NCBI GenBank assembly: GCA_009741485.1
Contig: CM019218.1
Location: 47,794,591-47,858,590 of the forward strand
Length of the DNA stretch: 64,000 bases
DNA from: Malurus cyaneus samueli
Taxonomy: Eukaryota > Chordata > Aves > Passeriformes > Maluridae
Direction of reading: 5' to 3'
This document shows, piece by piece, positions 1 to 14,500 of this stretch. The notes below the pieces were generated by a model. The model made no database searches, was not told where the DNA came from, and saw nothing but the letters and a program-made list of their open reading frames with translations. Positions within the stretch are counted from its first letter, which is position 1. Each line of letters begins with the position of its first letter. Position numbers and translations under genes: made by a program.

Positions 1-3000
1 ATATGGGGACTTGCGGATATAGGGATTTCCAGGCGTTGGCATTTTTGCCGACTTCACTGCTTAGGAATTGGTTGAATTTCACTTGTTTGAAGACCCTAAG
101 AGTGTGCCATTCTCCCTGGGGTATGGCTTCAGCCTGCAGGCCCCTCACCCTGTTAATGGGCTTTTACAGTAGCGTGTCATCAATGCTGTGGGAAAACTCG
201 TTCCTAAGGACTTAGCAGTAACATTATCCAGAGCAGTTGGGCTTTATGGAACTACAGAGACTTACAGAGATTACGGAAAAGTGTAACTGGGTGAATATGA
301 CAGATGGTATCCAGTCAGCCAAGTGCAATCTCTTTACAGGAATTTTATTTCCTATGTTTTTGGAGACTGTAATGTTCAATTGGCACATTACACCCGTTCT
401 TGTTCTTTTGAGTCTGTTGTGCTCTTAAGGATCCCATAACCTGTTTGTCTTGACACAGCAACATAGCAGCTTTCTTCACAGCAGGAGTGTATGGAAAAAA
501 TCTGAGTGATCTTGCAGATTAGTCTGGTGTGCTGTAGTTTTTTCTTTCTATTTGATTCGATCATCCATTGTTTTTGAACTGCAGTCTGCAATATGGCAGA
601 AGAAATTCAAGATGAAAACACCACCTCTAATTTTCCGTTGTTTCTGGTTCAGTGTTCTAAATGGGATTAGCAATTTTTTTATCAAATTCTTCATCTTTTT
701 ATTATGTGAATGGTTTGTCTCAGGAATTTTCCCTGCCTATGTATATTCATTTCTCTTATTTTAAGGTCCCTGATTTCACACAGAGCTTTTGCGTTTAAAG
801 CTGCTGTTTAGTAATGGATTATCATAAAACAGCAAAAAGAGAAAATGCGAGGGTGACACATCTTAAACAGTGTCTTAAAGTTTAGTGGTAGTAGGAGTCT
901 ACTTGTTTGACCAAGTGGTGCAATTAGTGCTGGGCTGGAGAGCTGTGCTAGGTGACATTTTGGACCTTTATCCTGCTAAAAAATGTTATTTACATAGAAA
1001 ATGTTCCTTTATGAAGCAGTGTCAGAAAGGAACAAAAACACTGCCTTGTTTGTCAGTCAGAAACAATAAAGCTGCTTTAGTGTTTCTTGACCTTTTATTT
1101 AAAAAAACCCTGAAATAAAATCAGTGACTACATGCATCTTGCACATTCTAAATAGAAACATTTCTTCTTAATTATTTTTTCTCATGATGGGTTATTGAGA
1201 TTCAAGTGGTTTGCGTGTTCAAAGAGCAAAGGTGAAGCTCTTACCGTGAAAAGTGTTGTTTGAATTAAGTATTTTCAGATTTTACTTAGACTGAAATCAG
1301 CCCATGTGGAATTACAGTAAAATGTATCAAAGCATTGACTTAAAAAACCTTCTGCCTTCATCTCAGCAGTAAATTGTGGAGATTGCTATGATCATGAAGT
1401 TTCATCCTTAAAACCTGATTGGTTTTGTGTTATTGTCTAAATGTTTTTAAGGAATAGAGATTATGAAAAGTTTAGAATACTAAAATTCTTACATATGCTT
1501 TTTGTCTTTGTCATGACATGCAGGAGTATATTAAATTTGGCTTACTATAAAGTGAATTTAATGTTGAAACTGTTTCTGCAAAATAGATTTTGTGTCTTAA
1601 AAGGGTGGTACAAAAAGTAATACTTCGACTAAAATGTGGTTGTACTTTTAATGTATTTCTCTTTAAAAAACGGGAGTTGAGATGTTTGAATTGGATACTG
1701 TATTTGAAATTTGAAAATAATGCTATCTATAGATAATACTTTAGTCTCTGTGGGCCTTGGTCCAGACAACTGATATGGATTTTTACAATATATGGCTATA
1801 GGCTTGACTTCTTAAATCCAGCAACTAGTAAGCTCTAGTGAGTAGATTGTTCAAGTTCTTATAGAAGGATGGTTTTTCTCTGAATAATTGTCTGCAAGGA
1901 AGTAGATACAAGCTTGGATTCATCAGCTGAATTTGGCCTATTAATGCAGAGCTGAAGGGTTGTTTACAGTATTATATATAGTGTAAAATTGCTTGTTGTT
2001 TTAAGTGGGTCAAAGCCATAGCCAAGATGCCAGGCCAATGCATGATCCTTGATCAAATAGGAGTAAAAATGAACCTTACTGGATCTCCAGGATACTTCAG
2101 CGTGCTGAGCAGATTGCTAATATGTATGCATGCTCTTCAATAATTCAATTTTCATGAATTATAAAGTTATATTTCTCTATTAAATCTGACTGCGTTTCAT
2201 GCTGCTCTTGGGATTTTGTAGCATCACATCAAACATGTAGGCAGAATTGTTCTAACAGCCTCTCTCTGAGATTGTTTCCTGCCATCTTTCAGTCACAGTT
2301 TTTCCCCTGTACTGGACCTTTAGTCTCTGACCATCCCAGTTATTTGGACAGTAAGACAAACCATGGCCTCTTCCAAAACTGGGCTGGGCAGGCTGGGTCC
2401 TCACCATGTGCACAACCCTTCCATAGGGATGAGCAATAGTTTTCTGCTCTTTTGAAAGACCAGGAAGGGCAAAGGCTGTGCTTCTGCTCACATGCTTTCG
2501 TGTTTTCCAGAGAAAGACAAGGCTGAAATCCAGAACTGGATTTCAGCTCTTGGACCCTGGAGCATCCGACAGAATGCATGCCGTGCCAGATGCTGTAGTG
2601 AGATGATCTGCAAAATCTTTCTGCAAGGACTCAGTGAGGTGTGAGAAAAAGGGTCAGTGGCACTTACACACTTCATCTCAGAGTTCTTTGCAGATGTTTT
2701 TCAAAGCAGCAATAGTGAGGGCCTGATGGAATTACGATGGAAACAGAGCTTATATTATTTATTTAGTTAGTTACTTATTTATGCATGTATTTAAACCCTG
2801 ATGTTCCTTAATGGCATATCTTGGAAGTCACCCAGTTTCAGGAGACTTTGTCTACTGGGAATCGTGGAATATGAAATGTTGGCCACTGGTCAGCAATTCC
2901 AAGGTCCAGTAGTTCTGCAGAAAATAGCGACAAAGTGCACAGTCTCAAACTGGAGCACTCCTTTGGTACAGCAGAAGAATATATGGGCTGAATTGAATCC

Positions 3001-5473
3001 TCTTTGTACTTGGAATTGCATGAATGTTATTAGACACCAAGAAAGGACAGAACTACAGCTTTTCATTGATACTGGAACTGTTAAAACGGACAGTTCATGG
3101 TCATGAAGCCTTTTTACCATTACCCTATGAAGGATTCAGGAGAGTGGGATAGCTGGCTGGTGGGAGCTCAGCATTCTTGTACCAGTCCAGTAATCTGAAG
3201 GGGGAGAGCATCGTTGAAGTAACTGTATTCTACTGAATCTTGTGTCAGGGGAGAAAGCTGGAGTTCAATTTAATTTGCTGAATGTTGCACTTCAATAATG
3301 CAAAGGCTTGTCATTAATGCATACCTAAAAAAGATTGTGAAAAACAACTCAAAACTTTACAAAATATGAAGTGGGATAATGAAGGGGCTGGAGGCTCCAC
3401 ATGAGGTTGACATCTGGTTTTCAAAGCATGCTGCTCTCCATCTCAGCTGTGAGTGCATATATTCAGAAGCATTAAAAACAACGCCGTGCAGTAAAAAGGG
3501 TGATGTGGAGAGGCACTTTAGCTTTGCAATGTCCATTGTTTTTGGATGGAGTTTGGGGTTTTTTTGGCAGTCCTCTGGTGTATCTGATACTTGCATTTGT
3601 GGAATGCTGACTCAATGCAAACCACACCATTCTCTGACTGGGGGTTGCTGCTCTTTAAACTGCCATGTTTATCATGCTAAGGTTGGGCATTCAGAGACTC
3701 GAGGGAGCTGTGCCTGAACCTGAATTTTCCTTGTTGTGGCTTCCCTTGAAGACCAAAGAACATTTTCCTTCTCCCTTGTTCCGTGCAGTGTGTTTTGCCA
3801 GGATGTGGATGCTGGGGTAGTATTTGCATTGCTGCATCTGCACTTCTTGGGATCTTATTAGCATCATTACATAGGTTTGGCTTTTCTTCAAGCATTGTCT
3901 GAAATGAGGAGGATTTTATTCAGGCCATTGAGCCTGAAATTTTACACTTAGGCATCTTTTACTCAGTTATTTGGCTGAAAATCTTCATTAGGGTAGTTTT
4001 ACTTCCTGGCAGCTAATACTGGTGGAGTTGGAGTGAAACACTCTTCTGAAAACCTGATATTGTATATGGAGGAATGTGTGTCTTCCTTTTATAACTTAAG
4101 TAATTTATAAAATGAAGAATGCTTGGTGTAAAGTAAAACATTTTTATGAGTGTGAGGATTTTTTTTCTTTAAATAAAAAAGGTTTTTTTTATCTTTAATA
4201 TTTTTGTGGACTGTGGGTAATCCATTACTTATGCAAGAGGTGGTAATTTCGTACCTGAGATACTTGAACAGCACAGTTTCAATCTGTGGAACATCAGCCT
4301 CTTGTAGCATATAACCTAAGTAAAAATTGTGAAAGGCTGATGCTACCAATAATGCCTAATTCTAAGTCTTTGATAATGCTGGCATTGGAAAAGTGGCATT
4401 TTACATGCCTTTATTAACTGTCCTGTCTAACTCTACTATAATGTTAGTCTCTCCTAAAGACTGTGTATTAATACATGGGATTCACATTTTTAATGCAGTT
4501 TCCGTTGCAATATTGTTGGTTTTTATGTAGGTCAGAATCCAGGTTTGTTTGTCCTGGACTTTTTTTTGTTCTTTTTGATTGTTAAGAGTGATTATAAGAG
4601 AAGGGCATAACATTTTATAGAAGTGTATTGTAAGAGAAAATTAATTTTCCTTGTAAGAGGCTATTGTTTTTGTTCTATAGCACTATTTGCCTTGTAGATG
4701 ACATATATTACTCTTTAAAAGATTTAGGTATCTAGGTTCAATGTTTAACCATGGTGTTCTTACAATAGAGACCTTTGTTCTCCAGAAAAATCAAGCCTAG
4801 TCAGTAGTTTGATAAAATACTTCACAAAAAATAGCTTTCTGATTTCAATGCCAGTCTTTAATATCTAATTAATGAAAATGATTGAATGCACAGGCACTAA
4901 TCTCTCAACTAGCAACAATTAGCAGAGAGAAATATGGTAGTGAGCAATGCTGTTTATCTTGCCAGCCTCTAAACATTGAAGTGTGTGGCAATAAGTGGGG
5001 CTTTTCAGATATTTAGGAATAAATTATGGTTTTCAGTGTGCAAAGGATCAGACAGTTAATTTTCCTAATATAATTTTAAATACTGCTGAGTTGCTAAGCA
5101 GTTCACTTTCACACCTCACTTTTTCTAGGCTTTATATGCAAACTTTCAATTTCAGTGCGGTATATGTTGATGTTTTGCATTAGAGGTGAGTAGAAAAGAA
5201 ACAAAACTGTAGACAGTGGGTTTTGCATTTCTTTGTGAAGTACTTGAATAGGTGTTTTTTGTTGAAGCTTATGTGAGGCGGAGTTTTTCAGGTTTCTGTG
5301 GACTGCATTTAAATCCTCTGGAGCCAAGTTTTTGGTTTAGGGCAGGCAAACTTCCATAGAACATAGTGGGAGTTTTGTATGGATCACTCCTGTGAGGGTT
5401 CCTCCATTGGGTGGTGTTAGGTGGTGTTTTGAGTGATAAATTTGTTCCAATGATGTATTCCTTGTCTTTGCAG
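1..5473 (+). other. TUB intron 1 (partial), no exon recognised
   Basis: This sequence lies before the first TUB exon in the window and is inferred to be intron 1 or alternative upstream sequence. It is AT-rich. All ORFs are about 110 codons or shorter, lack family resemblance and overlap each other in different frames. I found neither the MTSKPHSDW-type first exon nor the longer alternative human-type first exon. No repeat family was recognised. Confidence 0.7.
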
Positions 5474-5525
5474 TGTTCTGGATGATGAGGGGAGCAGCCT
5501 GCGTCAGCAGAAGCTTGACCGACAG
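5474..5525 (+). CDS. TUB: TUB exon 2 (first coding exon in window)
   Basis: The acceptor is ctttgcag and the donor caggtaag. The first base completes a serine codon begun in the missing exon 1, then 17 codons read [17 protein letters not shown]. Together with exon 3 this forms the conserved amphipathic, basic helix shared by TUB and TULP3, the part of TULP3 known to bind IFT-A. The exon ends in phase 0. Human TUB isoforms differ in the sequence joined in front of VLDDEG; neither known type of first exon was recognised in 1-5473. Confidence 0.95.
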
Positions 5526-8500
5526 GTAAGATTTTGGAGGGGTCCTCCTTGCTCTCTGAAGTCTGAATCCTGAAGTAATGAAAACACTGATAATTGGTAG
5601 AAAATTGAATCCTCTGATTGGGGGATGCAAAAGAGAGATCTGTGGAGGCTGCAGTTAACTCAGAAGTATGACTTCCATTAAAATTTGTCTTCTGACTGTG
5701 GTTTGAGTGGCTCTCATTCCCACTGCTTTGGACTCATTTTAAGCTGATGTATAAAGTATTTGTTACCCCACCAAGGGACCAACCACGCCAGCCAGCAGAG
5801 GTTAACCACAGAGTTTTTATGTACTTTTCATTCCTGGATTTAGCCCTTGTGGCGTAACCTAGTGGCACTGTGTGCCATGTTGGCTGTTTTCCTACTGTAT
5901 TCCTACTCTCTGCAAGAGACTCAGGATCTCTTACATGAGATCTGGGGGAATTGAGTTTTAGTGGGATTTGAGGCTTCTGCTTTTGCTTTGATTTTTGTGG
6001 TCCCCTTCTCAAAAAATGTTGTCATTTTTATAGTTAAACCTTATGAGTTTAATTTTATCCTTTTCTATTCCCACTGTTTCATCAGCTTGCATGTCTGCCA
6101 GCATCCCATTTTCAAATTCAAGTACTTTCTATTTATGCCATAATCCCGTACTTAATTTTGATTATGTTGGAGTCGTGTTGAGGTGTTCAACACAACTCAT
6201 GGAGCTAAAAGAGTTCACTCTCTGTTCTTTTTCTTCAGTTTCATTGCATCTCTTTTGTAGAAGCTAAAATGTCATTGTAAAGAAGCAAGGAAATGGTGAG
6301 GTGATGGATAAGAAAATTTAACAGTTCAGTTCTCTGAGGTTGTGGAAGAGGGCTTAAAGAGAGGTTCCTGTAGTGTCACCGGATGCTGAGGATTTTGGTT
6401 TTCAGTAGATCTAGCTGAGAAATTTAAGTGTTTAATTAAAGTTCATCTTTTATAACTGGTAAATTTGTCTCATGTCCAGTATTATCACTCGATTCCAGTG
6501 TGCAATTACCTGCTTTTAATTTACAGGAACAGAAATTGGCATCTCTGCCTCATGTCCTTGCTTACCCTCCCATTGCTTCACAGCCAGTCTTCTCAAGCTG
6601 TTGTTTTCCCAAGGGTTATTCCCAAGCAAGCTCTGACAGCTGGTAGGCTGATGTATTTTAATTATTTGCTGTTTTCAGCAGACGGCGTTTCAACAGTGGG
6701 TTGGTTGTGGTTTTTTGGAAAGATTTCCTGTAACCTGACATCCCAATATCCCGCTTGCCAACGGCCCCCACTGTAGAGCTGGGGAAGGTGTAAAGTTGAC
6801 CATTGTTTTTCATGGCCAGTTTGTGCTGCTGTTTGGAGTCCAGCAGCAGGTGCTTTTGCTTGTGTTTTCTCTAGAGAGCACTGCTGGAACAGAAGCAGAA
6901 GAAGAAGCGCCAGGAGCCGCTGATGGTTCAGTCCAACGTGGACAGTCGGGCAAGGACGCGCAGGACAAAGCATTCGGAGGAGCAGGCCCCGCTGGTTGAA
7001 TCCTATCTCAACAGCAACAGCAGCACCATTTATCATGGTACAGAATGGCACCTGCAGCAGCTGTATTTGCTGAGAGTCCTAGGGTGGTGCTCTCCATGCT
7101 AGTTCTGTGCTCGTGAGAACAGCTGTTCTTTGTTTTAGTAAATAATTGATATCCTTCACTTCTGTTTGGGGATAAAACCATTAGAATTTATGGTTTAGCC
7201 TAACAGGAGGGAGCTGCCATTAGCTGCCATTGCAGTGCTGACCTGGGAAAGAGAGAGCTTGTCCCTCCTGCCATGACTATTTAAATGTCTTCAGCCTTGG
7301 TCCTTACGAAGTAAAGCTGATGGGTTCCACTCTATATATTCCTCTGTGTGTAATTTTGCTTAAGCCAGTGGTAATGATCAATTTGAAACCTCTTAACTAA
7401 ATTTCAGCTGGGAGTGAATATAACAATTTCAAAGATAGTGTTTCTGCAAAGTCCATTAAAACAGTGAGTAGGTTAAGAAGAACATTTGAAACTTGTACGA
7501 TGTCTCCACTTTCTTATGAAAGATTGCTGGATCCAGTAGGGACAGAGACAATTCAGGTATTATACCCACAGGGGAAAAAATTGTAATGCTGTTTCTTTTC
7601 AAAGACCTTAATAAGCAGAAATAAATCTCAAGGAAAACAGGCATTATTTAGTTCTGTGCTCATATGGGCCATGCTTTTAGGCCCCCTAAAGGTGTTATGA
7701 GCATAGTGTTCCCCAGAATTTCCTAAAAGAAGCTTCAGTCACCTTTGTCCAAAATTTGACTCTTGTAGATATTCTTCCAGGTTGCTAACACCTCCAAGAT
7801 ATGTAGAGAGCAGTAATTTCCCAATTTTCTTGTTTTTGCAGATCATTAAGTTGAATCTAATTAATAAGGGGTTCATAAGTTTCAATAGCAAAAGGCTTCC
7901 CTCCCAGATTAATTGATGAGTTTGTGGGACAGGAGCTGAAATCTACTGATACTCATTGGGAATGCAGTTAGCAGTTTTCTGTTGGCAATGCTGTTAGGTG
8001 GCAGGGTACTTAGGTTTTGGGGTTTAGACATTAAATCTTAACCTTTGTGAATCTACCTCTGTTAAAAGACAAGAAAGACCAACCAGTATACTACTGTTAT
8101 ACAAACAAAACCCCAGCATTCAGTTCAGATTTTTTTTTTGTCTGCCCTGTTGTTTCATTTTCACTTGGTGGTTATATCTTTCCACAAGGACAAGGCAGGT
8201 ATTTAGTGGACTAACAAATCCTGCTCTGAGAAGTCCAGGTTTCAGAGCTTTTCCCCTTGGCTAACAACTGGTGGAAATTTTTGGTTGGTTACAGCTACAG
8301 AATTTATTGTTAGCATCTGGAAACTGCATTGTTTAAATGTTAAGGTTTTGGTAATAATGGGCCTTTTTTATCTTGTTTCTACATGCATATAGGTTACCAG
8401 AAGGGGTTTCAAATGGAGAATAATTTTTTCCTCTTAGTATTATTTTAATTATGTTTTTTCTAATAAATATTAAGCACATTAGCATTAATTCTCTCTCTTT

Positions 8501-11500
8501 ACTGTCTGTTTCTCAGGGTCTGGGATGTAATTTTTTAAGATTAAACTGAATTTCTTTCCAGTCTGACCTAAAAATTTGATTTAGCTCATAGTTTGTTTAT
8601 TTTTTAATCAGGCAAAATAGAATTTTTCTCTTTTACCTCTTTCACTCAATAGTCCAAAGTACAGAGCTGTTCTAAGAGATAGTAACTTATAGTACAGAGA
8701 TACTGTTGCTTGTGAAACCTACTGCATTGTCAGTTGATTGAGGTTTTAATTTTCTCAAATCAGAGAAAAAGACATAAATATAATAAATAAAACCCCATAA
8801 ATGGTAGCAAATTTCATATATACACTAATTGAGTTGACTTCACCAGTTTGTACCAGAGTCGACTGTCTCATTGTGAGATTAACTGTGCTCTTAAGGTAAA
8901 AGTGACCCTTCCTGTTTTCCTATATCAAATCATTCACTGGAATACCTAGGATTTATTCTCCCTAAATCAGTTTGTTCTAAATTTGTTTCTCAGACCCTCT
9001 CAATCTTTCACAACATCTCAAGAGAAGAAAAAAAATAAAACTTTTCTCATATTCAACATGACATTTGTTAATCCCTTGGGATAGCTCTCCTTCTAATAAA
9101 CTGTGCAGCTTGCAAGAGCCAGCTTAGAAGAATTTAATTACCTAGCGGAGTGTTTTATTGCCTTGTAGAACCCTTTGTTAGGCATGTAGCTTTTGAAAAT
9201 ACTATAAGAACTCCAGAAATATCCTTTTTTGATGTGGCCTTCTCTGGGAATGTGCTTAATGTCTTCAGTTCCCCAGTTAGCATGGTACAGTTTGGGGTTT
9301 GGTGACCATTTCTAACTATGGCATTGGGCTTCAGGGCTGGCATTTTTTTTCTCCTTCAATGAAAACATTTGTATGTGGCAGTGTCGGATGCATGAGACAG
9401 CTGGGCTGTTTCTAAAGAACTATTCTGCTCTTTTCCGTTCATTTGTTGCTGTTATGGGCATGCTGATTTCAAGTTAAGAATGACTCTTTGATGGGAGTTG
9501 ATGCTCTGCTGAATGAACTACGCTGCTGGGATGAGCATGTTTGTGAAGTCAATTCCTGTGCTCGCAAATGCTACAGAAAGAACACTTCTTTCCACCTATC
9601 ATCCTGCTCTACTCTCTTTTTTAGCTTGTACTAATTCTGGGTAGCACAAAAGTACTTGTTGATTTCAACAAATAATTGGATGCCTGTGTGTAGATATCTC
9701 TGTGGTACTTTGAGCAAAGTAGGTCAGAGATAACATCTCAGCAAATTCTCAGATGCTGGGCTTTCTGTGATGGGAAATTCTCCTTCATTCACTGCCATAG
9801 CTTATTCTGCCATTATCTGTGCTGCAATGGTTCCCTCATGGGCAACTCTACTCTGCAATAAAAACTCATTTAATTACAGAACAATTATCAGAGTTTGGAG
9901 TAGGAAGTCAGTCATTTTTGTTCTGGAGCAGAACATCAGCCTGGTGAGACACTTGTGGGTGGATTCAGTAGAACAGCATATTTCCCTGGTTAAGCTAATT
10001 GTGTATTGCCAGAAATGCCTTAATTTTTTTCTTAGGTGACTTCAAGGCAGAGAAGTGACACATTGGTTGGGCAAAATGGTATTTATGTTCCCTGCCAAGT
10101 GTTGCTAGCAATTCCTGTGGGTGCAATCAGACTTTTAAGGAGATGGGTGTCCTGACAGTGAGAAAGTGTCTTGGCAGAATGCACCACACACAAGTCCCCA
10201 CTCAGAACATTTCTTCTCATTTCTTTCCATATTTCAACTACAGATAAAAGTCTTCAGACACTGTAGCTCCTAAATGACTTGCATGTAGTGTATGTTCTTA
10301 AACCCTTTTGATGTTGACAAAAGACCTAATCAGCTAATAACCACAAAAGTTATCTGCAGGAACTGAGATGAATTAAGATAAAGAGACCAGCTTGAGATAA
10401 AATCTCCTTGGCAGTCTGGTCTCTAAAGGGATCAGTTTGAGCTGGAGTCCCAGCCAGTGGTAACACAGTCATCATCATCTCTGGATCAAGTAGGCAGAGT
10501 TGTAGGTTAGACCCTAAATTATGTCCCTGCCATTTTCTAGGAATAGGTATCCTTCCACGGACTTCCATGATGTTGTTCCATGTTTCTAGCTGTTACTATT
10601 ACAATAAAGCCTCTCTCTCTCACAGTACCAAACACAGCTCAATTGCTATTTCATCATTATGAATAGCCAAATAAGAACCAATAACATTTTGTGTTGCTAG
10701 TAAATTTAAGTTCTTTATAAAAGACAACAAAGGCATTCAGTCACTGGAAGAAATTGAATCCCTCTTTGTAGAAGAGATCACTTACAAGTTGCATTGTCTT
10801 CTTTTCATGTGTTCTGGTTTATTTTCAATTCAGTGTCCTTCATAAGGACATGTTGCTACCTGTTTAAAGTTTCTTTAAAATGTTACTTGCTATTCTGTAA
10901 TATGTCACAATCACATCTGCTTGCTTGTTTTCATGCATCTCTACTCAACTTAGTTTGTGAAGTTGGTTGAAAACCTGAACAAACATTTTAGCCTGATTTG
11001 ACATTGCAAAATTCTGCTACGAATACAGTTCTTTTCAATCTGGATTGCAAATACTGAGCATTCCTGGAGCCAAATAGCATGCAGAGATACACTAATTACT
11101 GCAACAATTTAATTACATTATTTAATTACATTTAATGCAAATGCCGAAAACCCATTTTTACAGAGATTTTACTTCTGTGAAAATGGTGAATTTCCATTGG
11201 GGAGCGATTTTTCTTTTCACAGCATCGAGGAAGGCAGAGATTTGAATGAGTGCCAGATATGCTTTCATTAATATTGCCATACTTCGCTGCAGCTGTGGCT
11301 TTTTTTTATGACTTGAAATTAAAAATGTTTTCAATTAGATACTCTCAGAGTAATTTTCATTGCAACTTACAATTTAGCGATTTAGATTAACCATGTGTAA
11401 AAAGACAAAATGACTTTCTTACTTTGCTCCTTTGACATTTGGCAGCACATCTAGATGTAATGGCTTTGTGGTGTGTTAAACAGACCTCTGATGACAAGTT

Positions 11501-14500
11501 ATGGCTTTGGATCGTTAAATTTGACGTGTCTTTCTGCTGTTTGCTGTGAATGATGAGGGAGAGTTTTCTGATGAGCATCAGAAGCTGTCAGCTTTAAAAG
11601 ATGACATCAGTTAACTATTTATTTAAAAAATCATATATTTGCCTGCTCATCAAAAGAGTGTCTCACCATCCCCGTTTTCCACTGACCTTGAAATGAGAAA
11701 GTATTAGTTTATTTTTTGAAGATAGCAAGGAATGTTCTTTGCAAAGGGCCATTAATACTGAGAGATCAGGCAGCACTCCAAACATCATGTGGGCAAAATC
11801 CTCAACTTCCAATGAGCATATATTCGGAAATCTTTATTTCAGCCACAGTCTCTTCACCTTCATCTTTAAAGCATCTTTTCGATTTTTCAGCAGTCCGTAC
11901 TGCACTAGTGCATTTCCAAAATAAACAAACTAACCCAGCAGCGAGGATCAGAGCAGTGGGTAGCAAGTGTTTCACAAAGTCTTTTTGTAGTTCTTGGTAT
12001 TGCATGATTTGAGAGGAAAGTTTGGAGGAAATTGCTGGAGAAACTCCCTCCTCTCTCCTACAATGTTCAACTTAAAGTGTATTTACTTACATTTAGCTGT
12101 TGCCTTCTGTCCTGGGAAATCTCTCAGGAGCCTTTCCTTGTTTTTTCTGAGGAATGCTTAGACAAATGAGCTTTTAATAACTGCCTTAAGCAGCACCAGG
12201 TTCTCACATACACTGGCTCCTTCTTTTGGAGCCCTAAAAGACCCATTCAATTTCACTTCTGAGTATTTTCAGGTTTGCAGCATCAGCCTGGTCATGACAT
12301 CATTGTTAGAGGCGTAAACTTAGGGAATTTATTGGCAATAATGTTTTGGGAATCTGGAATCTGACTGTAACTCACTAGCTGGGGGAGCAATGCCTTTGAT
12401 TGTAAGCATTTTGAAGCAAAAATCAGATCTTTGCATGTGATTAAATAGTAACTAACACACCAAAGTCCTTGCCCTAATTCAGGTCCTTGTATTTAACTAA
12501 TTTGTATGGTCTATGTAGAACTAATAAAAATATTGAATATGCATTGTAAAATACAGTGGGTTTGCCCATCTTCAGAATATTTCTGATAGACTCCAGTGTC
12601 TTTTAAATGATTGTAGAAATACTAGACTTGTTCACAGCCTTAAGTGGATTAAATGAACTAATGATGAACAACAGTCCAAATAAGCAGCAAGACTGACCAA
12701 GGCTAGAACTTTACAAAGTAAAGCAGCAGCCCATTCCTACAGTGAAACACAGGAGCATCTCAGTAACAGTAAGGAAAGGACAGCCAATTCATGTTGATTT
12801 GTTAAGGTACAGCCTGAATGAACTGTAGTTTACCTTTCTTTTCAAGCTGCCCATTCTGGGTTTCACTTTTACTGTTGAAAGGATGTTGGTAAATGGAATT
12901 GAGTATTTGCCTTATACTTGCCTCACATACTTCATTGTCTGGTTTCAGCCTCTTTTTACTTTAAGTGGTTTCTAGACAGACTGCACAATTTTAGAATTTC
13001 TTTTTCTTTTTGTGATTTTTCATTTACTTTATTCTTCACATAATGTACTGATCAAAAGCACCCTTTTTTTAGCACATGGCATTTTTATGTGATAGAGATT
13101 AGTAAGTTATGATTCATAATTGTTTTTCATTCCTCTAAGATCCTAAGAGTGTGCAAGCACTCATATCAAGAAATATGGTCATACAAATGGCAAAAAAAAA
13201 AATCTGCATTTTCATTCATGCTACTTTGAAACTAATTTCCTGTGTGAACTTCTCATCGTGAAGGCCAGATGGAAAGACATGTTTTTCATTTTCATTCACT
13301 CATATAAATATATGTGGGTAATTTACAGAATTGAAAAAGAAATTGAGTTGCCTGCATCATAGTTTGCTCACATACTTACAAACTGCATCCTTTAATTTGA
13401 TTGTACATTGTAGCTTTATCCCAATAAGCTGGAGTATTGTCCATCACAGATCTGGTTCATGGGAGAGGCTTTTTTTCCCCTTTTCTGAGTTAGGTCATTG
13501 GTGGTGCAAGGCAAAGTTAGGACACTGCCCTTCTCTGCTTTGACAGAGCCCTGCTATAATGACCTTATGTTAACAGACTATTTGTTGTTTGTTCCTCCTC
13601 TCTTTTCATCTCAGATCCTGAATTAATATTGCAATCTGTGCTGCTTTCTCTCTCCCTAAAAGTATTCTTTTTAATACTTTATTGAAGTTAGTAGTCAGTA
13701 CTTGATCTAAGGACATGGATGAATAACACTGAAATGAAAGTCATGAAGTTGTTTTGTTTGTAAGCTTGACATTTATCTCAAAACTATTTTTTACCATTTA
13801 TAAGTTCAAACTATGATGAAACACGGGGTCTGAGAGTCCAGCAGATTTGTCCAGCAGATTTCTTCTCTGAATGCAAATTCTAGTACAAACGAATAATTCT
13901 TAGAAAAAAGGAAAATCTCTGGATTTTTAAGTGAAGATTTTAATAGTCTGGGGTGGAACATATCAGGATAGAATTTCAAATGTACTCTCCAACTGTTTAA
14001 GATAACTGTCAATAGGGATTTTTAAAGCTGCCTAAATATCTATCTGTACTGAAATTAATGCATTTTTGCGTGACAGTTTTTGAAACTTCATCCCCGTATA
14101 GCTCCATTTAAGGTTTTTAATGTATTTGTCCTGTGGTGTTGCCCATCACTGTTTTTAGCTTTTTGATCTCCAGCGAAGGACATAATCATATTGTTGTATC
14201 AGTGAATATTATTTAGGGAGCCAGTTTATCTCATTTTCCTTATTCAGGCTTTCTTGCAGAGAACTGTAAATTGTTTTATGGGGCTATCTAGAGCCCATGG
14301 AGAATGCAGGCTAGAGTTAACCTCAGGGTTTCCATCCTGCTGAGAAGGGAAATTCTTGTCAGTCTGTTAGATAATGATCCAAGGATGCAGTAAAGGGCAG
14401 AGGGGAGGACATTTGATCCCCTGACAACGTGGCTGGGGATAAACACTGCCTCTCTGACTTGGTTCATCTCCACAAAGCAGACGGCAAGGAGTGCTGGTTT

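Noticed and set aside
1..215. 70-codon ORF at the left edge, considered as TUB exon 1
   Set aside because: Its translation does not match either known TUB N-terminus and there is no donor in the needed phase.
6662..7051. 129-codon minus-strand ORF across TUB exon 3
   Set aside because: It is the antisense shadow of a real exon whose plus-strand reading matches TUB.
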